This document shows positions 1 to 7,256 of a stretch of DNA of 64,000 nucleotides, piece after piece. The stretch's first letter is position 1. Every line of letters starts with the position of its first letter. The stretch covers positions 1 to 64,000 of the forward strand of contig NZ_JACHOS010000020.1 of assembly GCF_014199985.1 (NCBI RefSeq), in the 5' to 3' direction. This DNA comes from Methylorubrum rhodesianum. GTDB lineage: Bacteria > Pseudomonadota > Alphaproteobacteria > Rhizobiales > Beijerinckiaceae. A program made the position numbers and the translations under genes. The notes under the pieces are model-generated. The model had not been told where the DNA came from, ran no database searches, and saw only the letters and a program-made list of their open reading frames with translations.

Positions 1-96
1 CGCGTCGGCCACCTTCTGCAGCTCGCTCTCCGGCAGAAGCCGGAGACGATCCGGCGTCTCAAGACCCTCGAGGATCGTCGTGTCCGCTAGTGCCAC
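1..96 (-). CDS. dxs: 1-deoxy-D-xylulose-5-phosphate synthase, N-terminal fragment
   Basis: Only the first 32 codons are inside the window; the gene continues beyond the left edge. The reverse-strand frame reads LEGLETPDRLRLLPESELQK, which matches the usual Dxs opening of a short lead, a P-x-D-L/R-L segment and L-P-E-S-E-L. Dxs condenses pyruvate and glyceraldehyde-3-phosphate into DXP, the first step of the MEP isoprenoid pathway, using thiamine diphosphate. I chose the GTG at 96 because GAGG lies about 9 bases upstream; the frame stays open further upstream, so a longer form is possible. The xseB-dxs order is common in alphaproteobacteria and supports the call. Too little is present for certainty. 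Confidence 0.7.
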   Translation of the reverse strand, partial: MALADTTILEGLETPDRLRLLPESELQKVADA

Positions 97-183
97 CGGA
101 CCAGCCTCATGCCCGAATTGAGAAAAGGCGCGCAAATCCTTGCGCACGATGAGTTTTTTGGAATCGCCCCCGCACCCGACCGC

Positions 184-447
184 CTATTCGACGTCGAGCG
201 CTGCGGTGCCCGCGGCCCGGCCGTCCGGCCCGATCGCGATCTTCTGGATGCGCGCCTCGGCCCGCTTCAGCAGCGTCTCGCAGTGGCGTTTGAGCGCCTC
301 GCCGCGCTCGTAGATCGCCACCGACTCGTCGAGGGGTACGTCGCCGCGCTCCAGCCGGCGCACGATCTCCTCAAGCTGCTCCATCGCCCGCTCGAAGGGT
401 AGATCGTCCAGCGCCGCCGCCGACGCGTCGGGTGTATGATCGTTCAT
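184..447 (-). CDS. xseB: exodeoxyribonuclease VII small subunit
   Basis: The 87-residue product is of normal XseB length. It carries the family core, PFERAMEQLEEIVRRLERGD followed by PLDESVAIYERGEALKRHC, in residues 18-56. XseB binds XseA to form the exonuclease that degrades single-stranded DNA from either end in recombination and mismatch repair. The gene is followed after about 87 bp by dxs on the same strand, a common alphaproteobacterial arrangement. The acidic and helical composition fits the known helical bundle. XseA is not in this window. Confidence 0.95.
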   Translation of the reverse strand: MNDHTPDASAAALDDLPFERAMEQLEEIVRRLERGDVPLDESVAIYERGEALKRHCETLLKRAEARIQKIAIGPDGRAAGTAALDVE

Positions 448-545
448 CCGGATTCCCTTTGGCGCGCGTTATGACGGGCGACGTGCGGTCGCACAAGCCC
501 GAGTCGATTGCGTGCTACCGATCCCCCCGGCCGGCGCCGAGCCGG

Positions 546-1058
546 TCACGACAGGGTGATGTGGAACGGCGTTCCCTCGAAAGCCTCCGCGCCGCGCCCG
601 ATTCCGGCGATGGCCGCGCTCATCCGCCCTCCGCGTCCGAGCAGGCGGTCGGCGATCTCCACGAACAGGCGATTCGGCGTGGCGCTGGGCGCGAGCCGCC
701 GCAGTTCCTGCGCGAGATCCGCCTCGTCGACGGACGGCCGCAGGGCACAGGCGACGGCGTAGGCCGCCGCGGTGGAGCGGCTGATCCCGGCGTAGCAGTG
801 GATCACCATCGGCCTCTCGCGCGGCCATGCCGACACGAAGTCGAGCACGCTGCGCACATGCGCCTCACCCGGTGGCAGGTGACCCTCCAGCGGTGCGACG
901 ATGTCGCTGAAGCCGACCCGCAGGTGGTGCTCTGGGCGGATCGCGGCCGGGCGCTCCACCGTGCTGCCGAGGGTCGCCAGCGTCACCAGATGGCTCGCGC
1001 CGCAGGCGGCGACGGTCTCGGGCAGGCGCGAGAGGGGGCAGACGTAGAGGCTCGGCAT
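546..1058 (-). CDS. tyrosine-phosphatase-like protein
   Basis: The 170-residue protein has a cysteine phosphatase P-loop, HCYAGISRS at residues 87-95. It has the CX5R pattern, with Cys88 as the expected nucleophile and Arg94 as the phosphate ligand. The fold resembles small dual-specificity or tyrosine phosphatases, and homologues are annotated as tyrosine phosphatase family or protein-tyrosine-phosphatase-like. No signal peptide or membrane segment is visible, so it should be cytosolic. It lies just downstream of the HD-hydrolase gene on the same strand with a 13 bp gap, so it probably belongs to the ygfZ-tag-HD transcription unit. The substrate is unknown. The upstream Shine-Dalgarno sequence is weak. 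Confidence 0.8.
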   Translation of the reverse strand: MPSLYVCPLSRLPETVAACGASHLVTLATLGSTVERPAAIRPEHHLRVGFSDIVAPLEGHLPPGEAHVRSVLDFVSAWPRERPMVIHCYAGISRSTAAAYAVACALRPSVDEADLAQELRRLAPSATPNRLFVEIADRLLGRGGRMSAAIAGIGRGAEAFEGTPFHITLS

Positions 1059-1071
1059 GGTGGTCTCAGGC

Positions 1072-1698
1072 TCACGCCCTGCACTGGAGCGCCTCGAAGC
1101 GGGCGCGATAGCACGCTTCGGCCTCGGCCGTCGGCCATCCGGCGACCAGCCGCTCGATGTCGGAGCGAAGGAGGTCCGGCAGGGCGGGGGGGCGTCCGAA
1201 GATCTGATCGGCCTCGCTTTGCGAGAATCCGGCGAGCCGGGTCGCCTCGATCGCCGCGGCGATGCGGTCGGCGCGCTTGACCAGGCGCGACAGGGCCGGG
1301 GAGGGCGGCTCGAGCCCGAAGCGCTGGCGGATCGCCGCGAGCAGCCGCCGCTCGACGCTGCGATAGGCGTCGCCGATCGCGTTCTTCAGCGGCGAGATGA
1401 TGTCGCCGATGACGTATTCTGGCGCGTCGTGCAGCAGCAATTCGAGCCGCTCCGGGCCCCCGAGCCGCGGATCGAGGGCGCCGCCGATCGCCTCGACCAG
1501 CAGCGAGTGCTGCGCCACGGAGAAGACGTGCGGCCCCGCCGTCTGCCCGTTCCAGCGGGCGACGCGGGCGAGACCGTGGGCGATGTCGCCGATCTCGATA
1601 TCGAGGGGCGAGGGGTCGAGCAGGTCGAGCCGCCGCCCGGACAGCATCCGCTGCCAGGCCCGCACCGGCTTCTTGGAGGCGCCCACGGCCGCGCTCAC
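1072..1698 (-). CDS. HD-domain phosphohydrolase (YfbR-like)
   Basis: Starting at the GTG at 1698 the product has 208 residues. Candidate metal ligands of an HD domain are His57, His64 (VAQHS) and the His90-Asp91 pair (LLLHDAPE), with a later conserved Asp. This resembles HD hydrolases of the YfbR 5'-nucleotidase type, which remove phosphate from nucleotides or related compounds. The GTG overlaps the stop of tag as GTGA (1695-1698), so translation is probably coupled. Upstream frame extension would run through tag and is not credible. The nucleotide substrate is inferred from family resemblance and from the DNA-repair neighbours. Confidence 0.82.
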   Translation of the reverse strand: MSAAVGASKKPVRAWQRMLSGRRLDLLDPSPLDIEIGDIAHGLARVARWNGQTAGPHVFSVAQHSLLVEAIGGALDPRLGGPERLELLLHDAPEYVIGDIISPLKNAIGDAYRSVERRLLAAIRQRFGLEPPSPALSRLVKRADRIAAAIEATRLAGFSQSEADQIFGRPPALPDLLRSDIERLVAGWPTAEAEACYRARFEALQCRA

Positions 1699-2324
1699 GG
1701 ATGGCGGCCCTCGCCCAGAGCGGCGCAGGCGGCGTGGCGATGGCAGCCGGTGAGGTGGTCGTTGACCATGCCGACCGCCTGCATGAAGGCGTGGACGATG
1801 GTCGGCCCGCAGAAGGTGAAGCCCTTCGCCTTCAGGGCCTTGCCCATTTTCCGCGAGACGTCGGTTTCGGTCGCGATCTCGGCGCGGGTGGCCGCATTGG
1901 TCTGGATCGGCCGGCCCTCGCAGAAGTCCCACAGGAAGGGCGCGAAGCCGGGGCCCGCCTCCTCGATGGCGAGCCACGCCCGCGCTCCGGCGATCGCACC
2001 GCGGATCTTGGCGCGGTTGCGGATGATGCCGGTGTCGCCCATCAGCCGCTCGACATCGGCCTCGGTGAAGCGGGCGATGCGCTCCGGCTCGAAGCCCTCG
2101 AAGGCACGACGAAACCCGTCGCGGCGGCGCAGGATGGTGATCCACGACAGGCCCGCCTGGAACCCGTCGAGGATCAGCTTCTCGTAGAGCGCGCGGGAAT
2201 CGAATTCGGGCACGCCCCACTCGGTGTCGTGATAGGCGACGTAGAGCGGGTCGAGCCCCGGCCACCAGCAGCGCGGGCAGCCGTCGGGATGGGTGGCGAT
2301 CAGTCCGCCGGACTCCGTGCTCAT
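1695..2324 (-). CDS. tag: DNA-3-methyladenine glycosylase I
   Basis: The 209-residue protein matches Tag throughout: DPLYVAYHDTEWG, the FQAGLSWITIL segment and a C-terminal HLTGC motif. The structural zinc site is intact, with Cys19 and His32 near the N terminus and the H-x3-C pair near the C terminus. Tag excises 3-methyladenine from alkylated DNA as the first step of base-excision repair. The residue matching E. coli Glu38 in the LEGQQAGLSW motif is Asp here (LDGFQAGLSW). I recall this variant in other alphaproteobacteria. The start overlaps the ygfZ stop by ATGA (2321-2324), and its stop overlaps the next gene. Confidence 0.95.
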   Translation of the reverse strand: MSTESGGLIATHPDGCPRCWWPGLDPLYVAYHDTEWGVPEFDSRALYEKLILDGFQAGLSWITILRRRDGFRRAFEGFEPERIARFTEADVERLMGDTGIIRNRAKIRGAIAGARAWLAIEEAGPGFAPFLWDFCEGRPIQTNAATRAEIATETDVSRKMGKALKAKGFTFCGPTIVHAFMQAVGMVNDHLTGCHRHAACAALGEGRHP

Positions 2325-3187
2325 CCGGCGGCGGCCGTGTCGGAGGGGAAGGCGAAGCTGGCGAAGTCGGGCTTGCCCAGGCCCGCGACCGTGCCGCCCG
2401 CCCGCACCGGCTCACCCGCGGCGAGCGCGTCGCCGAGGCGGTCGAGGCGGATCGTGGCAAGCCCCCGCTCGCCCGCGGCGCTTCCCGTGACCCCGAGACT
2501 GCGGGCCCCGGCCGTCACCTCGGTGCCGGGCGCCGGCGCCGGGCCGTCGCGGTAGACGACGGGCAGGATGCGGGTGCGGGCGGTGCCGCGGTGCTGCATC
2601 CGCGAAACCACCTCCTGGCCGACATAACAGCCCTTCTTGAAGTCCACCCCGCCGAGCTGGTCCATCAGTGCCTCGTGCGGGAAGGCATCACTGAAGGCGA
2701 AGTCGCGTCCCCCCTCCGGCACGCCGAGGCCGATGCGGTGGGCGTGATACGCCTCCTCCGTTGCATCCGCCGAGAAGGCGCCCTCGGCGAAGTACAGCCG
2801 CTCGCCGAGGGCGGGCAGTCGCCCGTCGCGCACCCACACCGTTTCGGCGGCCGTCTCAGCCATGGTCCCGTCCTTCGCCCAGGCGGCAGCCACGCCGAGT
2901 GTCGGATCGGCGGCGACCGTCACCTTGGCCCGCAGGCGGTAGAGCCCGAGCCGCTTGACGAGATCGGCCGCGCGCTCGGCGGCGACGTCGAGGCGGAAGC
3001 CGTCCTGCGCGCGGGACACCAGAAAATCGAACTGGATCTTGCCCTGGGGCGTCAGCAGCGCGCCGAGCCGCGCCTCGCCCTCCGGCAGGGTCTCGACGTT
3101 GCAGGTGAGGATGCCCTGCAGGAAGGGGAGCGCGTCCGGCCCCGACACGGCGACCACGGCACGGTCCGGCAGCAGGGCGATCGGCAT
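2321..3187 (-). CDS. ygfZ: folate-binding YgfZ/GcvT-like protein
   Basis: The 288-residue protein has the YgfZ signature KKGCYVGQEVVSRMQHRG around residue 185, with the conserved cysteine of the K-G-C-Y-x-G-Q-E motif. The GcvT-like folate-binding fold covers most of the length. YgfZ/IbaG-type proteins use tetrahydrofolate to help assemble or repair certain iron-sulfur enzymes such as MiaB. Here it is the first gene of a minus-strand operon with tag and an HD hydrolase, overlapping tag by 4 bp. The divergent pyrC-like gene begins 110 bp away, so 3188-3297 should hold both promoters. The start at 3187 is the first ATG before the clear MPIALLPDRAVVAVSG opening. Confidence 0.9.
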   Translation of the reverse strand: MPIALLPDRAVVAVSGPDALPFLQGILTCNVETLPEGEARLGALLTPQGKIQFDFLVSRAQDGFRLDVAAERAADLVKRLGLYRLRAKVTVAADPTLGVAAAWAKDGTMAETAAETVWVRDGRLPALGERLYFAEGAFSADATEEAYHAHRIGLGVPEGGRDFAFSDAFPHEALMDQLGGVDFKKGCYVGQEVVSRMQHRGTARTRILPVVYRDGPAPAPGTEVTAGARSLGVTGSAAGERGLATIRLDRLGDALAAGEPVRAGGTVAGLGKPDFASFAFPSDTAAAG

Positions 3188-3297
3188 GGCGTCTCCTCGA
3201 AAGGGCGGAAGGGGCGGCGGCGTTGCGCGTGTGGGACGCCTGACATAAGCCGCGCCTATCCTCGTCTCAATCGCATGATGCGAACCGGGAGAGCCCG

Positions 3298-4638
3298 ATG
3301 GAAGCGCCTTTCGACCTCGTCCTGTCCGGCGGCACGCTGGTGAACCACGACGGCGAGCATCGTGCCGACCTCGGCATCCGCGGCGGACGGGTGGCGGCGA
3401 TCGGCGACCTCGCGGGGGCCGCGACGGCGGAGCGGCGCGACTGTCGCGGCCTGCACCTCCTGCCCGGCGTGATCGACAGCCAGGTGCATTTCCGCGAGCC
3501 CGGCCTCGACCACAAGGAGGATCTGGAGACCGGCTCGCGCGCCGCGGTGATGGGCGGCGTCACGGCGGTGTTCGAGATGCCCAACACCAACCCGCAGACG
3601 ACGAGCGCCGCGGCCCTCGCCGACAAGGTCGCCCGCGCCCGTCACCGGATGCATTGCGACTTCGCCTTCTGGGTCGGCGGCACCCACGAGAATGCGGCCG
3701 AGGTGGCCGAACTGGAGCGGCTGCCCGGCGCGGCCGGGATCAAGGTGTTCATCGGATCCTCCACCGGCTCGCTCCTGGTCGAGGACGATGCCGGCGTGCG
3801 CGAGATCCTGAAACGCATCCGCCGCCGCGCCGCCTTCCACTCCGAGGACGAGCCGATGCTGCGCGCCCGGAAAGACCTGCGCGTGCCGGGCGATCCCGCC
3901 TCGCACCCGGTCTGGCGCTCGCCGGAGGCCGCGGTGAAGGCCACGCAGCGCCTGATCGCGATCGCGCGGGAGACCGGGGCCCGCATCCACATCCTGCACA
4001 TCTCGACCAGGGAGGAGATGCCCCTCCTCGCGGAAGCGAAGGACGTGGCGAGCGTCGAGGTGACGCCGCACCACCTGACGCTCGACGGCGGGGAAGCCTA
4101 TGCCCGGCTCGGGACGCTGGTGCAGATGAACCCGCCGGTGCGCGACGCCGGGCATCGCGACGGGATCTGGCGCGGGCTGTCCCAGGGCATCGTCGACGTG
4201 CTCGGCTCCGACCACGCGCCGCACACGCTGGAGGAAAAGGCCAAGCCCTATCCGGATTCCCCCTCGGGGATGACCGGCGTGCAGACCCTGGTGCCGATCA
4301 TGCTCGACCACGTGAATGCCGGCCGGCTCTCGCTCGCCCGCTTCGTCGATCTGACCAGCGCCGGGCCGAAGCGGCTGTTCGGCATCGCCCGCAAGGGGCG
4401 GCTCGCCTTGGGCTACGACGCCGACGTAACGGTGGTGGACCTCAAGCGCCGCGAGACCATCCGCAACGAGTGGATCGCCTCGAAATGCGGCTGGACCCCC
4501 TATGACGGCGTCACCGTCACCGGCTGGCCGGTGGGCACCGTGGTGCGGGGCACGCCGGTGATGTGGCAGGGCGAGCTGGCCAACCCGTCGCGGGGCGAGG
4601 CGGTCCTGTTCGAGGAGGCGCTGCCGGCGGCGGGCTGA
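3298..4638 (+). CDS. pyrC: dihydroorotase-family amidohydrolase
   Basis: The 446-residue protein has the length and motif order of class I dihydroorotases and related amidohydrolases: DSQVHFREPG at residues 60-69, EMPNTNP, GIKVFIGSSTGS (candidate carboxylated lysine), FHSEDE, HILHIS and GSDHAPHT. Dihydroorotase closes carbamoyl-aspartate to dihydroorotate in pyrimidine synthesis. One oddity is visible: the first metal His of the usual H-x-H is Gln62, while His64 and the later His and Asp residues remain. I recall the same D-x-Q-V-H-F form in Rhizobiales proteins annotated as dihydroorotase. Catalytic competence or substrate could therefore differ. It is transcribed alone, divergently from ygfZ, with no pyrB beside it. 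Confidence 0.78.
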   Translation: MEAPFDLVLSGGTLVNHDGEHRADLGIRGGRVAAIGDLAGAATAERRDCRGLHLLPGVIDSQVHFREPGLDHKEDLETGSRAAVMGGVTAVFEMPNTNPQTTSAAALADKVARARHRMHCDFAFWVGGTHENAAEVAELERLPGAAGIKVFIGSSTGSLLVEDDAGVREILKRIRRRAAFHSEDEPMLRARKDLRVPGDPASHPVWRSPEAAVKATQRLIAIARETGARIHILHISTREEMPLLAEAKDVASVEVTPHHLTLDGGEAYARLGTLVQMNPPVRDAGHRDGIWRGLSQGIVDVLGSDHAPHTLEEKAKPYPDSPSGMTGVQTLVPIMLDHVNAGRLSLARFVDLTSAGPKRLFGIARKGRLALGYDADVTVVDLKRRETIRNEWIASKCGWTPYDGVTVTGWPVGTVVRGTPVMWQGELANPSRGEAVLFEEALPAAG

Positions 4639-4747
4639 GCCCGCGCCGGGTTCGGGACGCGGCTCTCGCGTTCTTAACCCTCGCCTCGCCAGAGCGGCCG
4701 GATCTTGCCCCCGCTCGTCGCGAGCGGATCCCGCGCGCCCGTCTTCG

Positions 4748-5002
4748 TCAGTGCTGCAGCGTCGTGGTGAAGCCGCCGCCGCGGATGCGCTCGGGCAGGG
4801 TCTCGGCGTAGCGGGCGGTGGCGTCCTCGCCGTAGGTGGCGACCAGTTCCTGGAAGGCCGCGAACAGGGCGGCCTGGGCCATGCAGTCGCCGTCGATCCC
4901 GTCGAGGCAGCCTTCGGCGAAGGCCTCCGTCACGAGTCCGAGCGCGAGGCGCTTGCTCTCCGCATCGACGTCGAAGGCTGCGGTGTCGGAATCGTGAATC
5001 AT
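4748..5002 (-). CDS. conserved hypothetical acidic protein
   Basis: I do not recognise a named family. From the ATG at 5002 the product has 84 residues, is acidic, has two cysteines (in EGCLDGIDGDCMAQAAL) and appears helical. It has no signal peptide or membrane segment. A GTG at 5053 would add 17 residues with a CRHC motif; I prefer the ATG because the extension is unlike the rest. It is monocistronic, convergent with pyrC, and its upstream region at 5087-5135 contains three iterated A(T)TGCGAAG sequences. GC and codon use fit the neighbours. Confidence 0.6.
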   Translation of the reverse strand: MIHDSDTAAFDVDAESKRLALGLVTEAFAEGCLDGIDGDCMAQAALFAAFQELVATYGEDATARYAETLPERIRGGGFTTTLQH

Positions 5003-5086
5003 GGCGAACGGCTTCGTTTCTCGGCCGGAACAGTGCCGGCAAGACATCGCCACGATACGGCAGCCTTAGCGGGCCGGGAAGCAGGG

Positions 5087-5135
5087 AATTGCGAAGAGGT
5101 TAATGCGAAGGCGCAATTGCGAAGGATTTTCGCAA
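5087..5135. repeat. iterated TGCGAAG motif upstream of the 84-aa gene
   Basis: AATTGCGAAG, TAATGCGAAGG and CAATTGCGAAGG occur at 13-14 bp spacing, starting near 5087, 5101 and 5114. An inverted TTTTCGCAA follows at 5127-5135. The block lies between the 3' end of the TIGR02301 gene and the start of the minus-strand gene at 5002, about 85 bp upstream of the latter. It could be a regulator-binding array or a terminator remnant. Confidence 0.45.
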
Positions 5136-5173
5136 CGGCCCCGCAATGTGGCGATCCCGCCACAGGCGCTGTT

Positions 5174-5629
5174 CTACCCTCCGAACCGTCCGGCAATGGC
5201 GTGCGAGAGCCGCTCGCCCTCGGCGATGTAGCGGCGGGCAGCCTCGCCCGCGGCGGGGGTGCAGACCCGATAGGTCAGGCTGTAGCCGCGAAAGCCGCGG
5301 TTATAGGCGCCGGCGAGCCGGTCGCGGCGGGTCGGCGTCACCCCCTCGCTGTCGAGGATCGCCTTCATCCGCGCCGGCCATTCGACTGCGTCTGGCTCTG
5401 AGCAGAGGCTGCGCAGGAAGGCGAGCGCCCCGACGATCTCCGAGAGCCGCATCAGGTCGCGATCGTAGGGCGCGGGCGGCGGCTCGGCCGGGGGTGGCGG
5501 CTCCTTCTCCTTCTCGGGCGGCTTCGGGGCAGACTTGGTCGAGCCGGAGCGCTGCTGCGCGAACGCCTCCGCCGCAGGCGTGAGGGCGAGCAGGGCGGCG
5601 AGGATCAGGCGGACGAATCCCGTACTCAT
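5174..5629 (-). CDS. TIGR02301 family secreted protein
   Basis: The 151-residue protein opens with a clear signal peptide (MSTGFVRLILAALLALTPAA, cleavage near AFAQQ). A Pro/Lys/Glu-rich linker, roughly residues 27-53, follows, and then a conserved domain with two cysteines (LRSLCSEPD and YRVCTPAAG) that could form a periplasmic disulfide. This matches the Rhizobiales family TIGR02301, whose function is unknown. The start ATG overlaps the NUDIX stop by 4 bp (5626-5629). TIGR02301 genes are usually paired with NUDIX hydrolases in this group, as here, but no mechanistic link is evident. Confidence 0.8.
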   Translation of the reverse strand: MSTGFVRLILAALLALTPAAEAFAQQRSGSTKSAPKPPEKEKEPPPPAEPPPAPYDRDLMRLSEIVGALAFLRSLCSEPDAVEWPARMKAILDSEGVTPTRRDRLAGAYNRGFRGYSLTYRVCTPAAGEAARRYIAEGERLSHAIAGRFGG

Positions 5630-6123
5630 ACCGAACCTTCTGCCGAACCTTCTGCCGAACCTTCCGGCACCGAGCCCACACGGGAAAACGCTTCGCGCAG
5701 GGTGTCGATCAGCCCCGGCGTGGTGGACAGGCCCGCGACCTCGTCGAGCGTGGCCCAGCGCACGTCGAGCGCCTCTGGGCCCGGCACCGGCTCGACCGCG
5801 CGCCAGAGCGCGGCGTGGGGATGGATCACGTAGTGGTGGCGGATGCGGCCGGCCTCGTCGCGCAGGATGATCTCGGTCGGGGTCAGGCTCGGACCGACGA
5901 TCTCGGCGAGCGCGCCGACCTCCTCCTGCAACTCGCGCAGGGCGCCGGCGGCGAGGGACTCGCCGGCCTCGACGAGTCCGCCGGGCAAGGTCCAGACGCC
6001 GCGCATCGGCTCGTTGGCCCGGGCGGCCAGCAGGACGCGGCCGCCGCGGATCACCGCGATCGACACGCCGATCAGCGGGCGGGCCGGAAACAGCCGCCCG
6101 TCCTCCTGCTCCCGGCCACTCAC
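5626..6123 (-). CDS. NUDIX hydrolase
   Basis: The 165-residue protein has a complete NUDIX box, GGLVEAGESLAAGALRELQE followed by EVG, matching G-x5-E-x7-REUxEExGU. NUDIX enzymes cleave nucleoside diphosphates linked to another moiety. This one resembles the ADP-ribose or MutT-like branch, but the substrate cannot be set from sequence. The C terminus ends in EGSAEGSAEGSV, encoded by a 12 bp tandem repeat at 5631-5666, an extension that looks non-essential. It overlaps the upstream 378-residue secreted protein gene (6120-6123) and the downstream TIGR02301 gene by ATGA, so the cluster is probably translated as a coupled unit. Confidence 0.9.
   Translation of the reverse strand: MSGREQEDGRLFPARPLIGVSIAVIRGGRVLLAARANEPMRGVWTLPGGLVEAGESLAAGALRELQEEVGALAEIVGPSLTPTEIILRDEAGRIRHHYVIHPHAALWRAVEPVPGPEALDVRWATLDEVAGLSTTPGLIDTLREAFSRVGSVPEGSAEGSAEGSV
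5631..5666. repeat. 12-bp tandem repeat, three units, inside the NUDIX gene
   Basis: The unit CCGAACCTTCTG occurs at 5631-5642 and 5643-5654, followed by CCGAACCTTCCG at 5655-5666. In the NUDIX frame it encodes E-G-S-A repeats at the extreme C terminus. Because the unit is a multiple of three, copy-number change would alter length without shifting the frame. Confidence 0.85.
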
Positions 6124-7256
6124 GGAGCCGGTACCGCGACGAGGCGGCCATCGGCGAGGCCGACGAGGATCTTTCGGGCGACTCCGCCCGCATCGAGCAC
6201 GGCGACGCCGTGGGCGGCCGGAGCGGGCAGCGGGATGCGGAGGCGCTCCTCCGGGCTGCCGCCCTTGAACGCGACCACGGCGAGGGCGCCGCGGCCCGCC
6301 ACGGGCAGGGCGAGGTCCGGCGGACGACCGCTGCGGGGAACGGGGGCGGCGAGATCCGCCTCCTCGCCCGCGGCCGGGCCGGCGTAGCCGGGTCCCTCGC
6401 CCACGAGGCTCAAGGCACCGTCGGCGAAGCGCCAGAGCTGCAGCACGCCCTCGCCGTCGGGAGCGCGGATCGTGGCGATCTGCGGCTGGCCGGCTCCGAT
6501 GAAATCGGCCAGGCCGGCGAGCGACAGCGGGGCGCCCTCCGGCGCCTTGCCAGCCTGCGGCGGCGTCTGCGCGGCGAGCGTCCAGGCCCCGTCCTTGCCC
6601 TTCGCCGCGAGCGCCAGGCCGGAGCCCGCCGCGCCCTGCGCGGTCACGGCGGCCACCGCCGGGCGGCCGTCGAGGCGGGTGATGCGCGGGGTGCGGCCGG
6701 CGAAGACCCGGTCGTCCCCCGGCGCGAGGGTGTGCGTCGTCACCGGCACCGCCTTCGGCTCGGCGGTGACGCCGAGCGGCTGGCGCTCGCGCAGGGTCAG
6801 CACCGCGCCCTGGCCCGGGGCGCCGCCGAGGGCGCGGGTCGGCCCGGTGAGATAGGCGCTCAAGGGTCCGTCGAGGGCGCGGCGCGAACCCGGCACGGCG
6901 CCGCGCGGCGTCTCGGCGGCGGAAAATCCCTCGATCGCCTCGGCACCGATCAGCGTGGTGCGCAGGCGGTCGCCGTCGAGGCTGAGCACGGCGCCGCCGC
7001 CCTCGCCCCAGACCACGACGACGGGCGGCGGCGCGATGTCGGTGCTCGCCTTCGGGTCGGCGCTCGCGGGCGCGCGCGCGATCGGCAGGAGGCCGGACGT
7101 CGCGACCGAGAGCGCGACGTCGCTGCCGGGGCCGCGCATCGCCTTGACGGCAAACGGCAACGTGACCGGCTCGACGCGCGGCCCGTCCTCGGCCGCGAGG
7201 ACGGGAAGGGCGTGCAGCGCGACCAGGGCGGCGAGCACCGCCCGGCGGTCAAACAT
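6120..7256 (-). CDS. secreted protein of unknown function
   Basis: I do not recognise a specific family. The 378-residue product starts with a signal peptide (MFDRRAVLAALVALHALPVL, cleavage near VLAAED). It then contains many short Gly/Asp-rich strands such as FAGRTPRITRLDGRPAVAAV, FIGAGQPQIATIRAPDGEGV and GVARKILVGLADGRLVAVPA. The repeating pattern suggests a beta-propeller of the FG-GAP or VCBS sort, which is an inference. It is probably periplasmic. It overlaps the SDR gene by 8 bp at its start (7249-7256) and the NUDIX gene by 4 bp at its end, placing it in the middle of a four-gene coupled cluster. Confidence 0.72.
   Translation of the reverse strand: MFDRRAVLAALVALHALPVLAAEDGPRVEPVTLPFAVKAMRGPGSDVALSVATSGLLPIARAPASADPKASTDIAPPPVVVVWGEGGGAVLSLDGDRLRTTLIGAEAIEGFSAAETPRGAVPGSRRALDGPLSAYLTGPTRALGGAPGQGAVLTLRERQPLGVTAEPKAVPVTTHTLAPGDDRVFAGRTPRITRLDGRPAVAAVTAQGAAGSGLALAAKGKDGAWTLAAQTPPQAGKAPEGAPLSLAGLADFIGAGQPQIATIRAPDGEGVLQLWRFADGALSLVGEGPGYAGPAAGEEADLAAPVPRSGRPPDLALPVAGRGALAVVAFKGGSPEERLRIPLPAPAAHGVAVLDAGGVARKILVGLADGRLVAVPAP

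Noticed and set aside
1-90. Plus-strand frame ending in TAG at 88
   Set aside because: The reverse frame gives a convincing Dxs N terminus next to xseB, so the plus frame is a shadow.
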